NCBI GenBank assembly: GCA_030619615.1
Contig: JAUXBC010000041.1
Coordinates: 1 to 6,950, forward strand
Reading direction: 5' to 3'
Source of the DNA: Dehalococcoidia bacterium
GTDB taxonomy: Bacteria; Chloroflexota; Dehalococcoidia; E44-bin15
DNA length: 6,950 nt
The notes below the pieces were generated by a model. The model made no database searches. It had not been told where the DNA came from and was given only the letters and a program-made list of their open reading frames with translations. Shown here piece after piece: positions 5,532-6,950 of this stretch (position 1 is its first letter; the number at the start of each line of letters is the position of its first letter). Made by a program: the position numbers and the translations under genes.

Positions 5532-5574
5532 CACCCTCACCCTAGCCCTCTCCCGTCAAGGGAGAGGGAAGGGG
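5532..5574 (-). repeat. Hairpin/G-rich interspersed repeat, copy R3 (inverted, diverged)
   Basis: Begins six bases after the DUF559 stop. A perfect 9-bp stem CCCTCTCCC (5546-5554) and GGGAGAGGG (5560-5568) encloses GTCAA, and the C-rich tail CACCCTCACCCTAG (5532-5545) lies on the left. Read on the minus strand it has the same architecture as R1 and R2: hairpin, then a TAG-containing G-rich tail. Stem bases differ from R1 and R2 but remain paired. It faces R2 across the DUF559 gene. Confidence 0.8.
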
Positions 5575-5580
5575 AAAAGA

Positions 5581-5609
5581 AGAGCCCCCCGATTCATCGG
5601 GGGGCTCTT
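5581..5609. terminator. Strong hairpin terminator, probably bidirectional
   Basis: Perfect 12-bp inverted repeat AGAGCCCCCCGA (5581-5592) and TCGGGGGGCTCT (5597-5608) with loop TTCA, extendable by one A-T pair (5580/5609). On the plus strand it is followed by a short, interrupted T stretch (TTATTAT). On the minus strand it is followed by TCTTCTTTTC. It lies between two convergent genes and probably ends both the fabH-to-DUF559 transcript and the surface-protein transcript. The T-runs are weak, but the stem is very GC-rich. Confidence 0.85.
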
Positions 5610-5630
5610 TATTATGCTAGGCCTCAGCGA

Positions 5631-6950
5631 TTAGACCGGTCGCCTCGTCCTTACGATGAGCACGATCACCACGATCGCTACTATAGCACCAAGCACGATC
5701 ACGATCCAGACCCAGACCGGCGTTTCCGCTGGTGCTGGCTCTGCCCATTCGGGAATGGTGATGAAGATGCCATCGGCCGGTGGGGTCTCCCAGTCGAGGC
5801 CGAAGCCTATCACCCTCCAGCTATAGGTGGTCTCGTAGGCCAGAGCGGTGGTAGGCTGGTAGGTCTGCTGCACGCCCAGGGTCTCGTCGATGACCGGGCT
5901 GCCAAAGAGGGGATCTTCATCCACCTGCAACACGAAGCCCGTGGCATCCTGGATGCCGCTCCACTGGAACAGAGGCCTGACCGCGACATCAACAGCCGCA
6001 GCCACCGGCTTGATCAGCGTGGGAGCCACGTGCAGCTCCACCGCCTGAACGGTGAAGGTCTGCCAGTCGCTATAAGGCCCGGTGTAAGCGCCCATCAGCG
6101 TGCTCGCAACCTGCACCTGCCAGTAGTAGGTCTCGCCGTCCGACAGGGTGCCCACACCTATGGAAACCTCGGTGACGACTACCAGGACTGGGGTAGCCAC
6201 AGTGTAAAGCCGGGACGGCGCTGTAGCGACTTGGACATTGTACGTCATAGCGCCAATCACCGGAATCCATGTCAGCTCCACGGGGTCGCCAGTGGCCAGG
6301 TTGTTGCTGGGGACGATCTTGCCGTCTATCGGGTCGAGGAGGACCGGCGGCGTGAGGTAGCCAGTGGTCGCCGTCCAGGTCCTCACCCGGTCAATAGGCG
6401 ACCATGCAGCTGGAACCACTGCACCCTCCGGCACGTCCACCGTGAACAGGTCAATCGAGGAGCCGACAACCGCTTCCAGCACCCCTGGGCGCATGAAGAG
6501 AGAACCCGCATCGGCCGGGAAGACGTCCCACAGAGTGTTAAAGGGAAATTGCCAGTTCACACTCTCGGGACGCTTGGTGGCCATTATCATCCCTGTCGCT
6601 GGGACAAGCGCAGCGCCTGGGGCGGGGACGGTAGCATATAGGATGTTGCCCGTATATTCCTCGACGCCGTCAAGGGAGGCGTAATACACCATGTCAATGG
6701 CCGCTATCGGCACTCCAGCCCCGCTGAGAGGCATCCACCCCGCAGTGGCCAGGTCACCGCTGGTGTCGGTGCGGTAGATGTCGTTAGCGGCGGCACCCAT
6801 GGTGTGGTTGTAGAGGAGACTGTCAGTCTCATAGGTGCCCGAGAAGGCGCTGCCCATGTAGCCAACACCCCCACCCCAGGCACCGACCTGTGTGCTGGTC
6901 CCCACCTGGGTCCAGCTAGCGCCCCTATCGGTGGACAGGAAGATCTCCAT
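5631..6950 (-). CDS. Large surface protein, C-terminal 439 or more residues, with Asp-box, Fn3-like modules and C-terminal membrane anchor
   Basis: The frame is open to the right edge. The ATG at 6948-6950 is probably internal, because the sequence begins inside an Asp-box (BNR) motif STDRGASW (residues 6-13 of the visible part), so the N-terminus and any signal peptide lie outside the window. After an irregular beta-rich stretch come two Fn3-like modules: about 201-302 (PPVLLDPIDG ... TYYWQVQVAS ... SDWQTFTV) and about 308-400 (APTLIKPVAAAVDV ... LFQWSGIQDATGFVLQVDED ... TTYSWRVIGF). A Pro/Ala linker EPAPAETP precedes a hydrophobic helix (about 411-433) and the basic tail RTRRPV, which would stay in the cytoplasm. 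This predicts an extracellular protein anchored at its C-terminus. Similar anchors occur in Dehalococcoidia surface or S-layer-like proteins (recollection). Function is unknown; adhesion or envelope structure is plausible. The stop TAA is at 5631-5633, 22 bp from the terminator hairpin. Confidence 0.85.
   Translation of the reverse strand: MEIFLSTDRGASWTQVGTSTQVGAWGGGVGYMGSAFSGTYETDSLLYNHTMGAAANDIYRTDTSGDLATAGWMPLSGAGVPIAAIDMVYYASLDGVEEYTGNILYATVPAPGAALVPATGMIMATKRPESVNWQFPFNTLWDVFPADAGSLFMRPGVLEAVVGSSIDLFTVDVPEGAVVPAAWSPIDRVRTWTATTGYLTPPVLLDPIDGKIVPSNNLATGDPVELTWIPVIGAMTYNVQVATAPSRLYTVATPVLVVVTEVSIGVGTLSDGETYYWQVQVASTLMGAYTGPYSDWQTFTVQAVELHVAPTLIKPVAAAVDVAVRPLFQWSGIQDATGFVLQVDEDPLFGSPVIDETLGVQQTYQPTTALAYETTYSWRVIGFGLDWETPPADGIFITIPEWAEPAPAETPVWVWIVIVLGAIVAIVVIVLIVRTRRPV

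Noticed and set aside
4414..5574. CRISPR array from the repeated G/C-rich units
   Set aside because: Only three diverged copies separated by whole genes, one inverted, and no regular spacers.
5523..6641. Long plus-strand open frame (372 codons)
   Set aside because: Runs through R3, the terminator hairpin and antisense to the surface protein. Its translation is low-complexity (rich in H, R, D) with no domain, while the minus frame shows Fn3-like modules and a TM helix.

Overview
The window looks like a chromosomal segment of a moderately GC-rich bacterium (about 60% GC by partial hand count in the core genes). The best guess is an uncultured Chloroflexota of the Dehalococcoidia type. That assignment is an inference from three things: the hrcA-grpE-dnaK order under a CIRCE element, the style of the metallo-beta-lactamase-fold protein, and a surface protein ending in Fn3-like modules plus a single C-terminal membrane helix with an RTRRPV tail. 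No rRNA or other phylogenetic marker is present to prove it.

Left third (minus strand): a class I heat-shock operon, hrcA (1560-2603), grpE (977-1546) and dnaK (952 to the left edge, cut within the ATPase domain). A perfect CIRCE operator (2619-2645) lies between hrcA and a sigma70-type promoter (2652-2681). HrcA should bind CIRCE and repress its own operon until heat stress diverts the chaperones.

Middle (plus strand): a second sigma70-type promoter (2686-2714) sits back to back with the hrcA promoter and drives fabH (2774-3760, ketoacyl-ACP synthase III), then bioY (3825-4400, biotin ECF transporter S component), an MBL-fold hydrolase (4475-5122) and a small DUF559 nuclease-like gene (5179-5526). 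FabH starts fatty-acid synthesis from malonyl-ACP, and malonyl-CoA is made by the biotin enzyme acetyl-CoA carboxylase, so fabH and bioY plausibly form a lipid-supply unit. fabH and bioY both start with TTG; the MBL gene probably starts with GTG.

The part after bioY is peppered with three copies of one hairpin-forming, G-rich repeat: R1 4414-4450, R2 5133-5170 and R3 5532-5574. R2 and R3 are inverted and bracket the DUF559 gene, which has lower GC than its neighbours (about 47% by hand count), and R2 supplies its ribosome binding site. This small nuclease-plus-hairpin cassette is the most unusual structure here. A strong hairpin terminator (5581-5609) separates it from the next gene.

Right fifth (minus strand): the C-terminal part of a large surface protein (5631 to the right edge), with an Asp-box, two Fn3-like modules, a Pro/Ala-rich linker, a transmembrane helix and a basic tail. 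Its N-terminus lies beyond the right edge. No tRNA, rRNA, CRISPR array or recognisable transposase was seen.
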